Translations under genes and position numbers: made by a program
Part shown: piece by piece, positions 1-8,494 of the stretch
Layout of the letters: each line of letters begins with the position of its first letter
Numbering within the stretch: the first letter of the stretch is position 1
Notes under the pieces: generated by a model
Told to the model about the DNA's origin: nothing
Database searches by the model: none
The model's input: only the letters and a program-made list of their open reading frames with translations
Source: Actinomycetales bacterium
Lineage (GTDB): Bacteria > Actinomycetota > Actinomycetes > Actinomycetales > Microbacteriaceae
Reading direction: 5' to 3'
Length of the DNA stretch: 64,000 nt
Assembly: GCA_017308515.1 (NCBI GenBank)
Contig: JAFKEN010000011.1
Location: 1 to 64,000, forward strand

Positions 1-85
1 GAAAGGCGCCAGCTACCGACTCCGCGGACGAGGCATCGACAGCCTCCCCAGCATCCGCACCACCACCGATGACACACCTAGCTAG

Positions 86-271
86 ACTGCCCGCAACCGT
101 TCACTTTTCGAACGCCGAAAGCGTTCAGAATTCGAGCGCCGCCGACACTTTGTCGCAGCAGGCATGACATTCGACATGCGGATCGGGATTCTTGTTCCGC
201 GGGAGGCGATCGAAAACGGGTCGTTCGCGGTCCGGCACGAAGTGTCAGGCAAGGTGATCTTCTTCAACTGA
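86..271 (+). pseudogene. C-terminal remnant of an oxidoreductase-like reading frame
   Basis: A stop codon at 83-85 closes one plus-strand frame that enters from the window edge. The same frame then stays open to the stop at 269-271. Its last ~35 residues (from the ATG at 164) end in a GKV-type motif seen at the C-termini of zinc-dependent alcohol dehydrogenases/quinone reductases, but nothing else of such an enzyme remains. A 6-bp inverted repeat GAACGC/GCGTTC lies at 110-126. I see this as debris of a gene rather than an intact CDS. The family guess is weak. Confidence 0.2.
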
Positions 272-413
272 AGCCGTCCGCCGACGTCGCATGGCCCGTT
301 TGATTGAAACGTTCAGGGGCTCGGCTCCTCCACACGGCCCAGTATCGGATGCCTCTGAGCCACCTGCTTTGAGTCAGCGATACGTCGGCGCCTGGAGGCG
401 GAGAGTGAACTCA

Positions 414-479
414 CCGGATGCCGGGGCGCCTCTCCGGCACGAACGCGGCCCCGGCATCCGGGGCCGGGCCCTGCCCGGC
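414..479. repeat. Two tandem stem-loops upstream of ssb
   Basis: A 14-bp perfect inverted repeat (left arm 414-427, CCGGATGCCGGGGC; right arm 448-461; 20-nt loop) is followed at once by a second hairpin (463-469 with 473-479, GCCGGGC/GCCCGGC). The remaining sequence between 272 and 514 shows no coding signal. The structures lie 36-100 bp before the ssb start and could terminate upstream transcription or act in the ssb leader. No T-run follows. Confidence 0.55.
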
Positions 480-514
480 TCATCGACCTTCGACCATCGA
501 CCTCAGGGAGCGTC

Positions 515-1006
515 ATGTCCGACCAGATCACCCTCACCGGCCTCGTCGCCACCACCCCGCGGCACCTCGTCACCTCCGAGGGCCTGCCGATCACCTCCTT
601 CCGGCTGGCGAGCACGCGGCGTCGCTTCGACCGCGGGCAGCAGAAGTGGATCGACGGGGAGACCAACTGGTTCACCGTCACGGCGTTCCGCCAGCTCGCG
701 ATCAACACCGTCGGCTCGATCGCGAAGGGGCAGCGCGTGCTCGTCACCGGCCGCCTGCGCGTGCGCGATTGGGAGAGCGGCGAGCGCGCCGGCACGACCG
801 TCGAGGTGGATGCTGACGCGCTCGGCCACGACCTCACCTTCGGCACCGCTGACTTCACCCGCAGCCTCGGTGGGGGTTCGGGTGCCGGTTCGCGCGACGA
901 CGCCCCCGAGTCGGACGCGGAGGCGGCGCCGAGCGCCCCGGAGGGCGATGACGCCGCGGAGGCGGGCGCCGACCCGATCCCGGAGGCGGCCGCGCTCCCG
1001 TTCTGA
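515..1006 (+). CDS. ssb: Single-stranded DNA-binding protein (second SSB type)
   Basis: 163 aa. The first ~110 residues form an OB fold of the SSB family (ITLTGLVATTPRHLVTSEG near the start, then TNWFTVTAFRQLA and RVLVTGRLRVRDWE), which binds ssDNA during replication and repair. The rest is a disordered Gly/Ala/Asp/Glu-rich tail. The tail ends in LPF, matching the protein-interaction tip (DDDxPF) of bacterial SSBs, but with alanines rather than aspartates directly before it. The ATG at 515 follows an AGGGAG ribosome-binding site. Actinobacteria often encode such a shorter SSB paralogue beside ettA, as here; the main replicative ssb would be elsewhere. Confident in the family. Confidence 0.9.
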   Translation: MSDQITLTGLVATTPRHLVTSEGLPITSFRLASTRRRFDRGQQKWIDGETNWFTVTAFRQLAINTVGSIAKGQRVLVTGRLRVRDWESGERAGTTVEVDADALGHDLTFGTADFTRSLGGGSGAGSRDDAPESDAEAAPSAPEGDDAAEAGADPIPEAAALPF

Positions 1007-1084
1007 GCGCAGCGCGATCAGATCGTGTCAGGTCGGCTGCAATGCAGCTCTACCGCAATGCGGCATACGTGTCATCATGGGGGT

Positions 1085-1360
1085 ATGGGAACGTTCGTCA
1101 GCGTGCAGAACCGCGGCACGATTGCCCTGCCCGCCGCCGCCCGCAAGCGCTACCACCTGGATCAGCCGGGCGCGCAAGTCGAAGTGATCGAGAGGGAAGG
1201 GGAGATCGTGCTGCGCCCGAAGCTCCCCGTCGACGCCGACCAGGCGTGGTTCTGGAGCGCTGAGTGGCAGCGCGGCGAGCGCCGGGCGTCCGCCGAGGCC
1301 GACGCGGGTCTCGGCACGGTGCACGAATCCGGGGAGGATCTCCTCACCTCGCTCGACTGA
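1085..1360 (+). CDS. AbrB/MazE-type DNA-binding antitoxin
   Basis: 91 aa. The N-terminal ~45 residues match the SpoVT/AbrB swapped-hairpin fold (NRGTIALPAAARKRYHL, then QVEVIEREGEIVLRP). Such proteins bind DNA as dimers and commonly act as antitoxins that also repress their own operon. The C-terminal half (Trp-rich, then acidic) would bind the toxin. The ATG at 1085 is preferred over an upstream in-frame start at 1025 because the fold begins here and a G-rich stretch precedes it. The toxin-like frame at 1377 starts 16 nt after the stop, so the two look like a toxin-antitoxin operon. Confidence 0.75.
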   Translation: MGTFVSVQNRGTIALPAAARKRYHLDQPGAQVEVIEREGEIVLRPKLPVDADQAWFWSAEWQRGERRASAEADAGLGTVHESGEDLLTSLD

Positions 1361-1376
1361 CCACATCGGGGGCGCA

Positions 1377-1686
1377 GTGAAGTACCGCCGACTGCCGCAG
1401 TTCGACCGGGACTACGCCCCTGAGCGCCGTCGAGCGGGAGAGGTTCCGTGAATCGGTGCGACTCTTCGTCGCCGCATGCGACGAGTTCGCCGCCGACCCG
1501 GCGGGCTACCGGTGGCCCCGCGGCTTGCGGGTCAAACCGATCGTCGGCACCTCCGACATTCTCGAGATGACCTGGTCGTTCGCCGGGCCGGACGGCCGGG
1601 CGACGTTCCACTTCGAGAGCGTGAACGAGGAGATGTACTGCGTGTGGAGGCGCGTCGGTCGGCACGCCATCTTCGTCGACCCCTGA
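1377..1686 (+). pseudogene. Frameshifted RelE/ParE-like toxin
   Basis: A GTG at 1377 opens VKYRRLPQFDRDYA, a typical start of the small toxin-like proteins paired with AbrB-type antitoxins. Near 1414-1422, at a CCCC run, coding continuity moves to the next frame: LSAVERERFRESVRLFVAAC and onward to the stop at 1684-1686, including a GPDGRATFHF motif. One extra base, or two missing, joins the two parts. Either the toxin is inactivated, leaving an orphan antitoxin, or this is a sequence error. The fold assignment is by resemblance and the mRNase activity is an inference. Confidence 0.6.
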
Positions 1687-1844
1687 GCGCGACACCGCAC
1701 CAACCGAGGCATGCCGCCCGCACGGGACCCGCCGTGTCCCGCCCACGCGGGTCGCGGCTCGCGTGACGGGCCGCTTACGATGGCGACGGTCCGCGCGGCA
1801 TCGCCCGCGCGCGGCCCGCACCGAGCCAGGGGAGGAGCGCCGCC

Positions 1845-2342
1845 GTGCAGCCCGTGCCCCCGACCCGCCGCTCGATCGCCGCGGTCGCGCTCGCCGCATC
1901 CGCCGCGACGATCGCACTCGCGCTCGCCGGCTGCGTCGAGTCGCCCGCCCCCGAACCGACGACGACCCGACCCTCGTCGACCGCGCCGCCGGCGAGCCCT
2001 GCGCCCACCGCCCCGCCGACGTACGACCCCGAGGGCTCGGCTGCCGACAATCAGGCGTACTTCGATCACGTCATCGCCGAGCTCGTCGCCACGAATCCGA
2101 ACCCCAAGGGGCGCGACCTGATCGACGCACTCGTGAACGGCGGCTTCGACAAGTCCGCGATGGAGGTCACGCCCGACGAGACGAGCGTGCGTCTCGACGC
2201 CGACGCGATCCAGTTCTCGGTGCGCATCGGCGACGACTGTCTCATCGGCGACTGGGGCGGCGGTACCGCGTCGAGCACCGTCCTCCCGGTGCTGCCGACC
2301 GGCACGTGCCTCGTCGGCACGACGCGCCCGATCGACTGGTAG
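1845..2342 (+). CDS. DUF6993-like lipoprotein
   Basis: 165 aa from GTG 1845, with a GGGGAGG ribosome-binding site upstream. A positively charged N-terminus (PPTRRS), a hydrophobic Ala/Leu stretch and a lipobox ALAGC put the lipidated Cys near residue 30, so the protein is exported and membrane-anchored. A Pro/Thr/Ser-rich linker of ~30 residues leads to a small globular domain of ~100 residues with two Cys (GDDCLIGDW and GTCLVG) that could form a disulfide. Function unknown; it resembles the actinobacterial DUF6993 group. It stands alone between the toxin-antitoxin remnant and ettA. Confidence 0.7.
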   Translation: MQPVPPTRRSIAAVALAASAATIALALAGCVESPAPEPTTTRPSSTAPPASPAPTAPPTYDPEGSAADNQAYFDHVIAELVATNPNPKGRDLIDALVNGGFDKSAMEVTPDETSVRLDADAIQFSVRIGDDCLIGDWGGGTASSTVLPVLPTGTCLVGTTRPIDW

Positions 2343-2445
2343 CGGGCGAGCGCCGACCGCCCGTCGCGCCCGCCGGTCGGCCCACCTGCACGAGCACCGC
2401 GCGACCCCGCCGGTCGCCCCGAGCCGCGCTCCCTAGACTGGAGTC

Positions 2446-4128
2446 ATGGCCGAGTACATCTACTCCATGGTGCGCGCCCGCAAGAAGGTGGGCGACAAGC
2501 TCATCCTCGACGACGTGACGATGGCGTTCCTGCCCGGCGCGAAGATCGGCATGGTCGGTCCGAACGGCGCCGGCAAGTCGACGATCCTCAAGATCATGGC
2601 CGGGCTCGACCAGCCCAGCAACGGGGAGGCGCGGCTGAGCCCCGGCTACAGCGTCGGCATCCTCATGCAGGAGCCCGAGCTCGACGAGTCGAAGACGGTG
2701 CTCGAGAACGTGCAGGAGGGGGTCGCCGACACGAAGGCGAAGGTCGACCGCTTCAACGAGATCAGCGTCGCGATGGCGGAGCCCGACGCCGACTTCGACA
2801 GCCTGCTGGCCGAGATGGGCACGCTGCAGGAGGAGATCGACGCGCTCGACGCGTGGGATCTCGACAACCAGCTCGAACAGGCCATGGACGCGCTGCGCAC
2901 CCCGCCCGGCGACTGGCCGGTCAGCAACCTCTCCGGGGGCGAGAAGCGTCGCGTGGCGCTCACCAAGCTCCTGCTCGAGAAGCCCGACCTCCTGCTGCTC
3001 GATGAGCCCACCAACCACCTCGACGCCGAGAGCGTGCAGTGGCTCGAGCAGCACCTGCAGAAGTACCCCGGTGCGGTGATCGCGATCACCCACGACCGGT
3101 ACTTCCTTGACAACGTCGCCCAGTGGATCGCGGAGGTCGACCGCGGCCGGCTCTACCCCTACGAGGGCAACTACTCCACCTACCTGGAGAAGAAGGCCGA
3201 GCGCCTCGAGGTGCAGGGCAAGAAGGACGCGAAGCTCGCCAAGCGCCTCGCCGAGGAGCTCGAGTGGGTCCGCTCGAACGCGAAGGGGCGCCAGGCGAAG
3301 TCGAAGGCCCGCCTCTCGCGCTACGAGGAGATGGCGGCGGAGGCGGAGCGCACCCGCAAGCTCGACTTCGAGGAGATCCAGATCCCGCCGGGGCCGCGCC
3401 TGGGCTCCGTCGTGATCGAGGCGAAGAACCTCGAGAAGCGCTTCGGCGACCGCAGCCTCATCGACGGCCTCAGCTTCTCGCTGCCGCCCAACGGCATCGT
3501 CGGCGTGATCGGCCCGAACGGCGTCGGCAAGACGACCCTCTTCAAGACCATCGTCGGGCTCGAACCGCTCGACGGCGGCGACCTCAAGATCGGCGAGACG
3601 GTCAAGATCAGCTACGTCGACCAGACCCGCGCCAACCTCGACCCGGGCAAGACGCTGTGGGAGGTCGTCTCCGACGGGCTCGACGTCATCACGGTCGGCA
3701 AGGCCGAGATCCCCTCGCGCGCCTACGTCTCGAAGTTCGGCTTCAAGGGGCCGGACCAGCAGAAGAAGGCCGGCGTGCTCTCCGGCGGCGAGCGCAACCG
3801 CCTCAACCTCGCGCTCACCCTCAAGGAGGGCGGCAACCTGCTGCTGCTCGACGAGCCCACGAACGACCTCGACGTGGAGACGCTGCAGAGCCTCGAGAAC
3901 GCGCTGCTCGAGTTCCCCGGCTGCGCCGTGGTGATCACCCACGACCGGTGGTTCCTCGACCGCGTGGCGACGCACATCCTCGCCTACGAGGGAACCGACG
4001 AGAACCCCGACCGCTGGCACTGGTTCGAGGGCAACTTCGAGGCCTACGAGCAGAACAAGGTCGAGCGGCTCGGGCCGGACGCGCTCAAGCCGCACCGCAG
4101 CGCCTACCGGAAGCTGACGCGCAACTAG
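2446..4128 (+). CDS. ettA: Energy-dependent translational throttle protein EttA (ABC-F)
   Basis: 560 aa, soluble ABC-F ATPase with two nucleotide-binding domains and no membrane segment. Domain 1 has Walker A GPNGAGKST, signature LSGGEKRR and Walker B LLLLDEPTNHLD. Domain 2 has GPNGVGKTT, LSGGERNR and LLLLDEPTNDLD. The charged inter-domain linker (about residues 245-320) is the P-site tRNA interaction motif region. EttA binds the ribosomal E site and gates the first elongation step according to energy state. The length and EttA-specific linker fit the family. A TAGACT -10 box lies six bases before the ATG, so the transcript may be nearly leaderless. Transcribed alone towards a strong terminator. 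Confidence 0.96.
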   Translation: MAEYIYSMVRARKKVGDKLILDDVTMAFLPGAKIGMVGPNGAGKSTILKIMAGLDQPSNGEARLSPGYSVGILMQEPELDESKTVLENVQEGVADTKAKVDRFNEISVAMAEPDADFDSLLAEMGTLQEEIDALDAWDLDNQLEQAMDALRTPPGDWPVSNLSGGEKRRVALTKLLLEKPDLLLLDEPTNHLDAESVQWLEQHLQKYPGAVIAITHDRYFLDNVAQWIAEVDRGRLYPYEGNYSTYLEKKAERLEVQGKKDAKLAKRLAEELEWVRSNAKGRQAKSKARLSRYEEMAAEAERTRKLDFEEIQIPPGPRLGSVVIEAKNLEKRFGDRSLIDGLSFSLPPNGIVGVIGPNGVGKTTLFKTIVGLEPLDGGDLKIGETVKISYVDQTRANLDPGKTLWEVVSDGLDVITVGKAEIPSRAYVSKFGFKGPDQQKKAGVLSGGERNRLNLALTLKEGGNLLLLDEPTNDLDVETLQSLENALLEFPGCAVVITHDRWFLDRVATHILAYEGTDENPDRWHWFEGNFEAYEQNKVERLGPDALKPHRSAYRKLTRN

Positions 4129-4146
4129 ACCGTTCGGAACGACGAC

Positions 4147-4178
4147 GAAGCGCCGGCCCCCGAGGGGACCGGCGCTTC
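4147..4178. terminator. Bidirectional terminator between ettA and opuAC
   Basis: Perfect 10-bp stem (GAAGCGCCGG at 4147-4156 with CCGGCGCTTC at 4169-4178) around a 12-nt C/G-rich centre. It lies between two convergent genes and would stop transcription from both sides. Confidence 0.85.
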
Positions 4179-4194
4179 GCGCTGCAGGGGGTCG

Positions 4195-5094
4195 TCAGCT
4201 GGTGAGGCCGTCGACGTAGTCCTGGTTGTCGGCGATCCACTGGTCCACGAGGGGGCCGTAGTCGTCGGTGTCGTTGTCGACGAACAGGAGGTTCTCCAGG
4301 TCGTAGAGCTTGTCGAGGTCCATCTGGAACCCGCCGAGCCAGTCGGCGACCTCGGGGAAGTCGTCGGCGAAGCCGGTGCGGCTGTAGACGTGGATGCCCT
4401 CGGCGTCGCCGAGCGCACCCTCCGGGTCGTCCAGGTTCTTGATCGGGAACGCGCCGTAGGCCCAGTGCGGCTGCCACAGGGTCACGACGATGTTCTCGCC
4501 GGCGTCGGTGGCCGCCTTCAGCTCCGTGAGCATCGCGGCGGTCGACGAGGTGGTGAAGTCCATGCCGTCGAGGCCGTAGTCGGGGATGACCGCGTCCTCC
4601 ATGGTCTTCGTGAGACCGGCGCCGGGCTCGATGCCGACGATCTGGTCGCCGAAGGCGTCCGCGTTGGCGGCGAGGTCGGCGAGCGAGTCGATCGGCGCGT
4701 CCTCGTTCACGGCGACGGTGAGCTTCGCCTCGTCGGTCCAGGTGCCCACGTCGACGATGTCGTCACCGAACTCGTCGATGTACGACGCGTGCGTGACCGG
4801 CAGCCAGACGTCGGTGGTGAAGTCGTAGTCGCCCGTCGACAGGCCGGCGAACAGCGGCGCCACGTCGGAGTACTCGAGGTTGACCGTGTAGCCCTGGTCC
4901 TCGAGCACGGCCTTCCAGAGCTCGGAGGTGGCGATGCCCTCGTCCCAGCCGTTGAAGACCGCGAGGTTGATGGTGCCCTTGGCGTCGCCGCCGGTGTCGC
5001 CGCCGCCCCCGTTGCCGGAGTCGGAGGCGCATCCGGCCAGTGCCAGAGCGGCGACCGCGGAGGTCGCGAGCAGCGCGGTGATGCGCGTGTTCAT
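4195..5094 (-). CDS. opuAC: Glycine betaine/osmoprotectant ABC transporter, substrate-binding lipoprotein
   Basis: 299 aa. Start ATG at 5094 has a GGGAAGGGAA ribosome-binding site; an upstream in-frame start at 5115 lies before this site and is not preferred. The signal peptide (TRITALLATSAVAALALAGC) ends in a lipobox with Cys near residue 23, followed by a Gly/Asp-rich linker. The body is an OpuAC/ProX-type periplasmic-fold domain with aromatic-rich ligand segments (FNGWDEG, LWQPHWAYGAF, PDYGLDGMDF). It captures glycine betaine-like solutes outside the membrane. It is the last gene of the minus-strand operon, about 100 bp after the permease gene; the gap holds a 12-bp palindrome at 5184-5195 that may stabilise or process the mRNA. 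Confidence 0.9.
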   Translation of the reverse strand: MNTRITALLATSAVAALALAGCASDSGNGGGGDTGGDAKGTINLAVFNGWDEGIATSELWKAVLEDQGYTVNLEYSDVAPLFAGLSTGDYDFTTDVWLPVTHASYIDEFGDDIVDVGTWTDEAKLTVAVNEDAPIDSLADLAANADAFGDQIVGIEPGAGLTKTMEDAVIPDYGLDGMDFTTSSTAAMLTELKAATDAGENIVVTLWQPHWAYGAFPIKNLDDPEGALGDAEGIHVYSRTGFADDFPEVADWLGGFQMDLDKLYDLENLLFVDNDTDDYGPLVDQWIADNQDYVDGLTS

Positions 5095-5200
5095 GCTGTG
5101 TTCCCTTCCCGGCACGGGGATCTCCCGAGCCGATGTCGAGCGGCGCGCTCGTGCACGCCGCCGGCACGGGCCCGCGTGGTGCGGACCCGCGGGTCTGATG

Positions 5201-6181
5201 TCAGGCCCCGGTGACGATCGGGCGGCGGTTGAGATTCCGCTCGCGCTCGACGGCGAGGTCCTGGTCGTCGGGCGCGCCCGCGCTCGGGTCGTCGTCGCGG
5301 CCCGAGTCCCGGCTCGCGCGGCGGCGGCGCACGGCGTCGACGAGGGTGCCGAACCATCCGCGGCCGTTGCCGAGCGCGGCGGTGAGCCGGTCGAGCACGA
5401 TCGCGAGGATCACGACGGAGAGCCCGGCCTCGATCCCGAGCGCCGTGTCGAGGCGCCCGAGGCTCGCGACGATGGCGCTGCCCAGGCCCTTCGCGCCCAC
5501 GAGGCCCGCGATCACGACCATCGACAGCGCGAGCATGATGACCTGGTTGATCCCGGCCATGATGGTCGGCAGCGCGAGCGGCAGCTGGATCTGGCGGAGG
5601 ATCCGCCCCGGCGAGGCGCCGAAGGCCTGCCCGGCCTCGACGACCTCCTTGTCGACCCCGCGCACGCCCAGCTCGGTGAGCCGCACGCCGGGGGCGAGGG
5701 CGAACACGATCGTGGCGACGATGCCGGGGGCGACGCCCACGCGGAACAGCAGGATCGCGGGGATCAGGTAGACGAACGCGGGCATCGTCTGGAGGAAGTC
5801 GAGGATCGGCTTGACGATCGTCGAGACGACCTGGGAGCGGGCCGCGGCGATGCCGATGGGCACGCTGATGACGATCGCGATGAAGGCCGCGACGATGACG
5901 AGCGCGAGGGTGTCCATCGCGTTGCCCCACTGGTCCATCGCGAGGATCAGGGTGAGCCCGATCGCGGTGCCGAGCCCGAACAGCCAGCTGCGGGCGAGCA
6001 GGCCGAGCACGGCGAAGATCGCGATGATCACCCAGGCGGGCGGGGTGGAGAGCACCCAGTCGAGTCCGTCGTACATGCCGAGGAAGATCGTGCGCAGCAC
6101 GAGGAAGAAGCCCTCGAAGTTGTCGACGACGAAGTCGACGCCGGAGGCGACCCAGTCGCCGAGCGGGATGCGGAAGTCCAT
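5201..6181 (-). CDS. opuAB: Glycine betaine ABC transporter permease
   Basis: 326 aa, inner-membrane permease of the ProW/OpuAB family with about six or seven hydrophobic segments. The EAA-type loop that contacts the ATPase is visible as [20 protein letters not shown]. The C-terminus (last ~50 residues) is charged and cytoplasmic. The ATG at 6181 overlaps the stop codon of the ATPase gene by one base (TGATG), so the two are translationally coupled. With the neighbouring genes it makes a complete osmoprotectant importer. Longer readings of this frame upstream of 6181 are not coding. Confidence 0.92.
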   Translation of the reverse strand: MDFRIPLGDWVASGVDFVVDNFEGFFLVLRTIFLGMYDGLDWVLSTPPAWVIIAIFAVLGLLARSWLFGLGTAIGLTLILAMDQWGNAMDTLALVIVAAFIAIVISVPIGIAAARSQVVSTIVKPILDFLQTMPAFVYLIPAILLFRVGVAPGIVATIVFALAPGVRLTELGVRGVDKEVVEAGQAFGASPGRILRQIQLPLALPTIMAGINQVIMLALSMVVIAGLVGAKGLGSAIVASLGRLDTALGIEAGLSVVILAIVLDRLTAALGNGRGWFGTLVDAVRRRRASRDSGRDDDPSAGAPDDQDLAVERERNLNRRPIVTGA

Positions 6182-7578
6182 CAGGCGCTCTCCTCTCCGT
6201 CGCGGGCCGGGCCCGGGGCGGCGAGCGCCTCCTCGACGACCTCGGCCGGCAGCGGCTGGTCGATCGTGATCTCGCCGGTCGCCATCGCGCCGCCGCCGAG
6301 CGCGGCGAGCAGCGTGATGCGGGGCAGCACGCCGACGAGGCGCTCGCGCTCGTCGGTGACGGCGAGCGGCAGCGGCGACTCCGCGGCGGGCACGAAGAGC
6401 TCGATGAGCGCGGTCTCCGTGTCGCACGAGGCGACCTCGGGGTTGACGGCGCTCGTGATCCGCTGCTCGCCCTTCTGCAGCAGGCGCAGCGCCGCGCGGT
6501 CGGCGATCGTGCCGACGAGCTTGCGGTCGCGGTCGACGACGAAGGCCGCCGCGGTGCGGGCGTCGCGCATGGCGCGGAGGGCGGCGCGCGGGCCGGAGCC
6601 GGAGCCGACCGTCGGAGTCGCGGGCTCCATGACGCTGCCCGCCGTGAGCACGCGGGCGCGATCGACGTCGGCGACGAACTGCTCGACGTAGTCGTTCGCG
6701 GGGTCGGTGAGGATGTCCTCCGGTGTGCCGATCTGCACGATGCGCCCGTCGCGCATGACCGCGATCCGGTCGCCGAGGAACATCGCCTCGTTGAGGTCGT
6801 GGGTGATGAACACGATCGTCTTGCCGAGGGCGGACTGCAGTTCGAGCAGCTGCTCCTGCATCTCGCGGCGGATGAGCGGATCGAGGGCGCTGAAGGCCTC
6901 GTCCATGAGCAGGATCTCGGTGTCGGCGGCGAGCGCGCGGGCGAGGCCGACGCGCTGCTTCATGCCGCCGGAGAGCTCGGAGGGCAGCTTGTCCTCCCAG
7001 CCGCCGAGGCCGACGAGCTCGGTCGTCGTGCGGGCCCGTTCGAGCCGCTGGGCCTTGGGCATCCCCTGGATCTCGAGCCCGTAGGCGACGTTGTCGATCA
7101 CGGCGCGATGCGGCAGCAGGGCGAAGTGCTGGAAGACCATCGAGATGCGCTCGCGCCGCAGGGTGCGCAGCCGCTTCGCGGGGATGCCGGTGATCGGCTC
7201 GTCGCCGACCGTCACCGTGCCGGCGGTCGCCTCCAGCAGCCCGTTGAGCATGCGGATGAGAGTCGACTTGCCCGAGCCGGAGAGGCCCATGACGACGAAG
7301 ATCTCGCCGCGGCGCACCTCGAAGGAGGCGTCGATGACGGCCGCGGTCGTGCCGGAGCCGAGCTCGTCGCGCGAGGCGCCCTCGCGCAGGGCGGTGACGG
7401 CGTCGTCGGCGCGACGGCCGAAGACCTTGAAGAGTCCGTCGACGCGCAGCGCGGTCTCGGGGGCGTCGGGCTCGGCGCTGCCGGGCGGGGTGGACGAGGC
7501 CGGGGCGGTCTCGTGTCGGGCGATCTGGTCGGTCACGGCTTCCGTTCCCGGCGACGCGGGAGGCGTCGCCGAGTTCAT
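6181..7578 (-). CDS. opuAA: Glycine betaine ABC transporter ATP-binding protein with CBS domains
   Basis: 465 aa from the ATG at 7578. After a ~45-residue flexible N-terminus comes the ABC domain: Walker [10 protein letters not shown], signature LSGGMKQR, Walker [13 protein letters not shown], and the helix preceding the Walker A typical of ProV/OpuAA. The C-terminal ~140 residues contain tandem CBS domains, which in OpuA-type transporters sense ionic strength. Drives import of osmoprotectants; first gene of the operon. A GTG at 7614 is in frame but sits inside a perfect palindrome and lacks a ribosome-binding site, so the ATG is chosen; an internal GTG start is also possible. Confidence 0.92.
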   Translation of the reverse strand: MNSATPPASPGTEAVTDQIARHETAPASSTPPGSAEPDAPETALRVDGLFKVFGRRADDAVTALREGASRDELGSGTTAAVIDASFEVRRGEIFVVMGLSGSGKSTLIRMLNGLLEATAGTVTVGDEPITGIPAKRLRTLRRERISMVFQHFALLPHRAVIDNVAYGLEIQGMPKAQRLERARTTTELVGLGGWEDKLPSELSGGMKQRVGLARALAADTEILLMDEAFSALDPLIRREMQEQLLELQSALGKTIVFITHDLNEAMFLGDRIAVMRDGRIVQIGTPEDILTDPANDYVEQFVADVDRARVLTAGSVMEPATPTVGSGSGPRAALRAMRDARTAAAFVVDRDRKLVGTIADRAALRLLQKGEQRITSAVNPEVASCDTETALIELFVPAAESPLPLAVTDERERLVGVLPRITLLAALGGGAMATGEITIDQPLPAEVVEEALAAPGPARDGEESA

Positions 7579-7611
7579 GGTCGGTCCGGGCCGTCTCGAG
7601 TCGGCGTCCGC

Positions 7612-7700
7612 CACCGGTCACCGGTGGGACCCCAGGGGTCACATGGCTGCGTGCCCCGCTCGATCGGCCATACGCTCGGCGTCGGTCGCCCCGACGCCGA
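7612..7700. promoter_or_regulatory. Cluster of palindromes upstream of the opuA operon
   Basis: Three perfect inverted repeats lie within 90 bp upstream of the opuAA start: CACCGGTCACCGGTG (7612-7626), GACCCCAGGGGTC (7628-7640), and a 10-bp stem with 5-nt loop (7676-7685 with 7691-7700). The first two are adjacent and shaped like dimeric repressor sites; the third resembles an RNA hairpin in the leader. The remaining sequence up to 7928 shows no gene. Regulator unknown. Confidence 0.55.
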
Positions 7701-7928
7701 CCGCGGCTCGGGCGGTCAGTTCTCCCCGGTCGTGTCGGACGCGTCGCCGGGAGCCGCCGCCCACCATAGCGCTTCCCCGCGCCCGTGGTCGCGGCGAGCG
7801 CGCGCCCCGGAGCCCTCTTCCCCGTGATCACGGGGGATCCGGCGGCGTGTCGGCCCCGTCGTGCGGCAGGTCGTTGCCGAATGGTTATCTGCGGGCGGGG
7901 GTCGGCGGGTGGGGGATACTCGAGAGCG

Positions 7929-8402
7929 ATGAGCCGCATCCACGTCCCGATCGAGCTGCGCTGGAGCGACCTCGACGCCTACGGCCACGTCAACAACGCC
8001 CGCATGCTGACCCTCCTCGAGGAGGCGCGCGTGCGGGTGTTCTGGCGCGATCCCGACTCCGCCCAGGAGGCTCCGCTCGCCGTCATCGACGCCTCCGACG
8101 CGACGAGCACGCGCACGGTGATCGCCCGCCAGGAGTGCGAGTACCTGGTGCCGATCCCGCACCTGCGCGCGCCGCTCGACGTGCAGCTCTGGCTCGCGAA
8201 GATCGGCGGCGCGAGCATCGAGATCGGCTACGAGGTCTTCTCCGCGCCGAGCGTGCAGCCGCCCGTGCTCTACACGCGGGCCGCGACGACGATCGTGCTC
8301 GTCGACGCGGAGTCGATGCGCCCGCGGCGCATCACCGACGCCGAGCGGGAGGCCTGGGCGCCGTATCTCGGCGAGCCGGTCGCGTTCGGGGCGCGGCGCT
8401 AG
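7929..8402 (+). CDS. Acyl-CoA thioesterase (4HBT hotdog fold)
   Basis: 157 aa. The N-terminal motif [19 protein letters not shown] carries the catalytic Asp and the GHVNN signature of the 4-hydroxybenzoyl-CoA thioesterase/YbgC group. These enzymes hydrolyse short or medium acyl-CoA thioesters in the cytoplasm. Start ATG 7929; a GATACT -10-like box ends 8 nt upstream, so the mRNA is probably leaderless. Monocistronic; convergent with the histidine kinase gene, with a ~90-bp GC-rich spacer holding degenerate direct repeats. The substrate cannot be told. Confidence 0.85.
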   Translation: MSRIHVPIELRWSDLDAYGHVNNARMLTLLEEARVRVFWRDPDSAQEAPLAVIDASDATSTRTVIARQECEYLVPIPHLRAPLDVQLWLAKIGGASIEIGYEVFSAPSVQPPVLYTRAATTIVLVDAESMRPRRITDAEREAWAPYLGEPVAFGARR

Positions 8403-8494
8403 CGCGTCGCGTCCGACTGGCGCCGGGCCCTCAGTCGACGGGGCCCCTCGGCCGCGCCGGCCCCCAGGCGACCGGGCCGGCCGCGCCGGGCCCC

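Noticed and set aside
291-1187. Long plus-strand open frame of Arg/Ser/Pro-rich protein over ssb
   Set aside because: It is a frame shadow of the ssb gene: low-complexity composition, no ribosome-binding site, and a complete conserved gene in another frame.
2242-4095. 617-codon minus-strand open frame opposite ettA
   Set aside because: Mirror frame of a high-GC gene; repetitive Leu/Val/Glu/Arg composition and no family features, while ettA on the plus strand is intact.
7612-7614. GTG 7614 as start of opuAA
   Set aside because: It lies within the perfect palindrome 7612-7626 and has no ribosome-binding site; the ATG at 7578 is more plausible.
7628-7640. GACCCCAGGGGTC as a third CsoR/CstR-type operator
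   Set aside because: It has G-tracts but lacks the ATACCCC/GGGGTAT arms shared by the other two sites; kept only as part of the opuA palindrome array.
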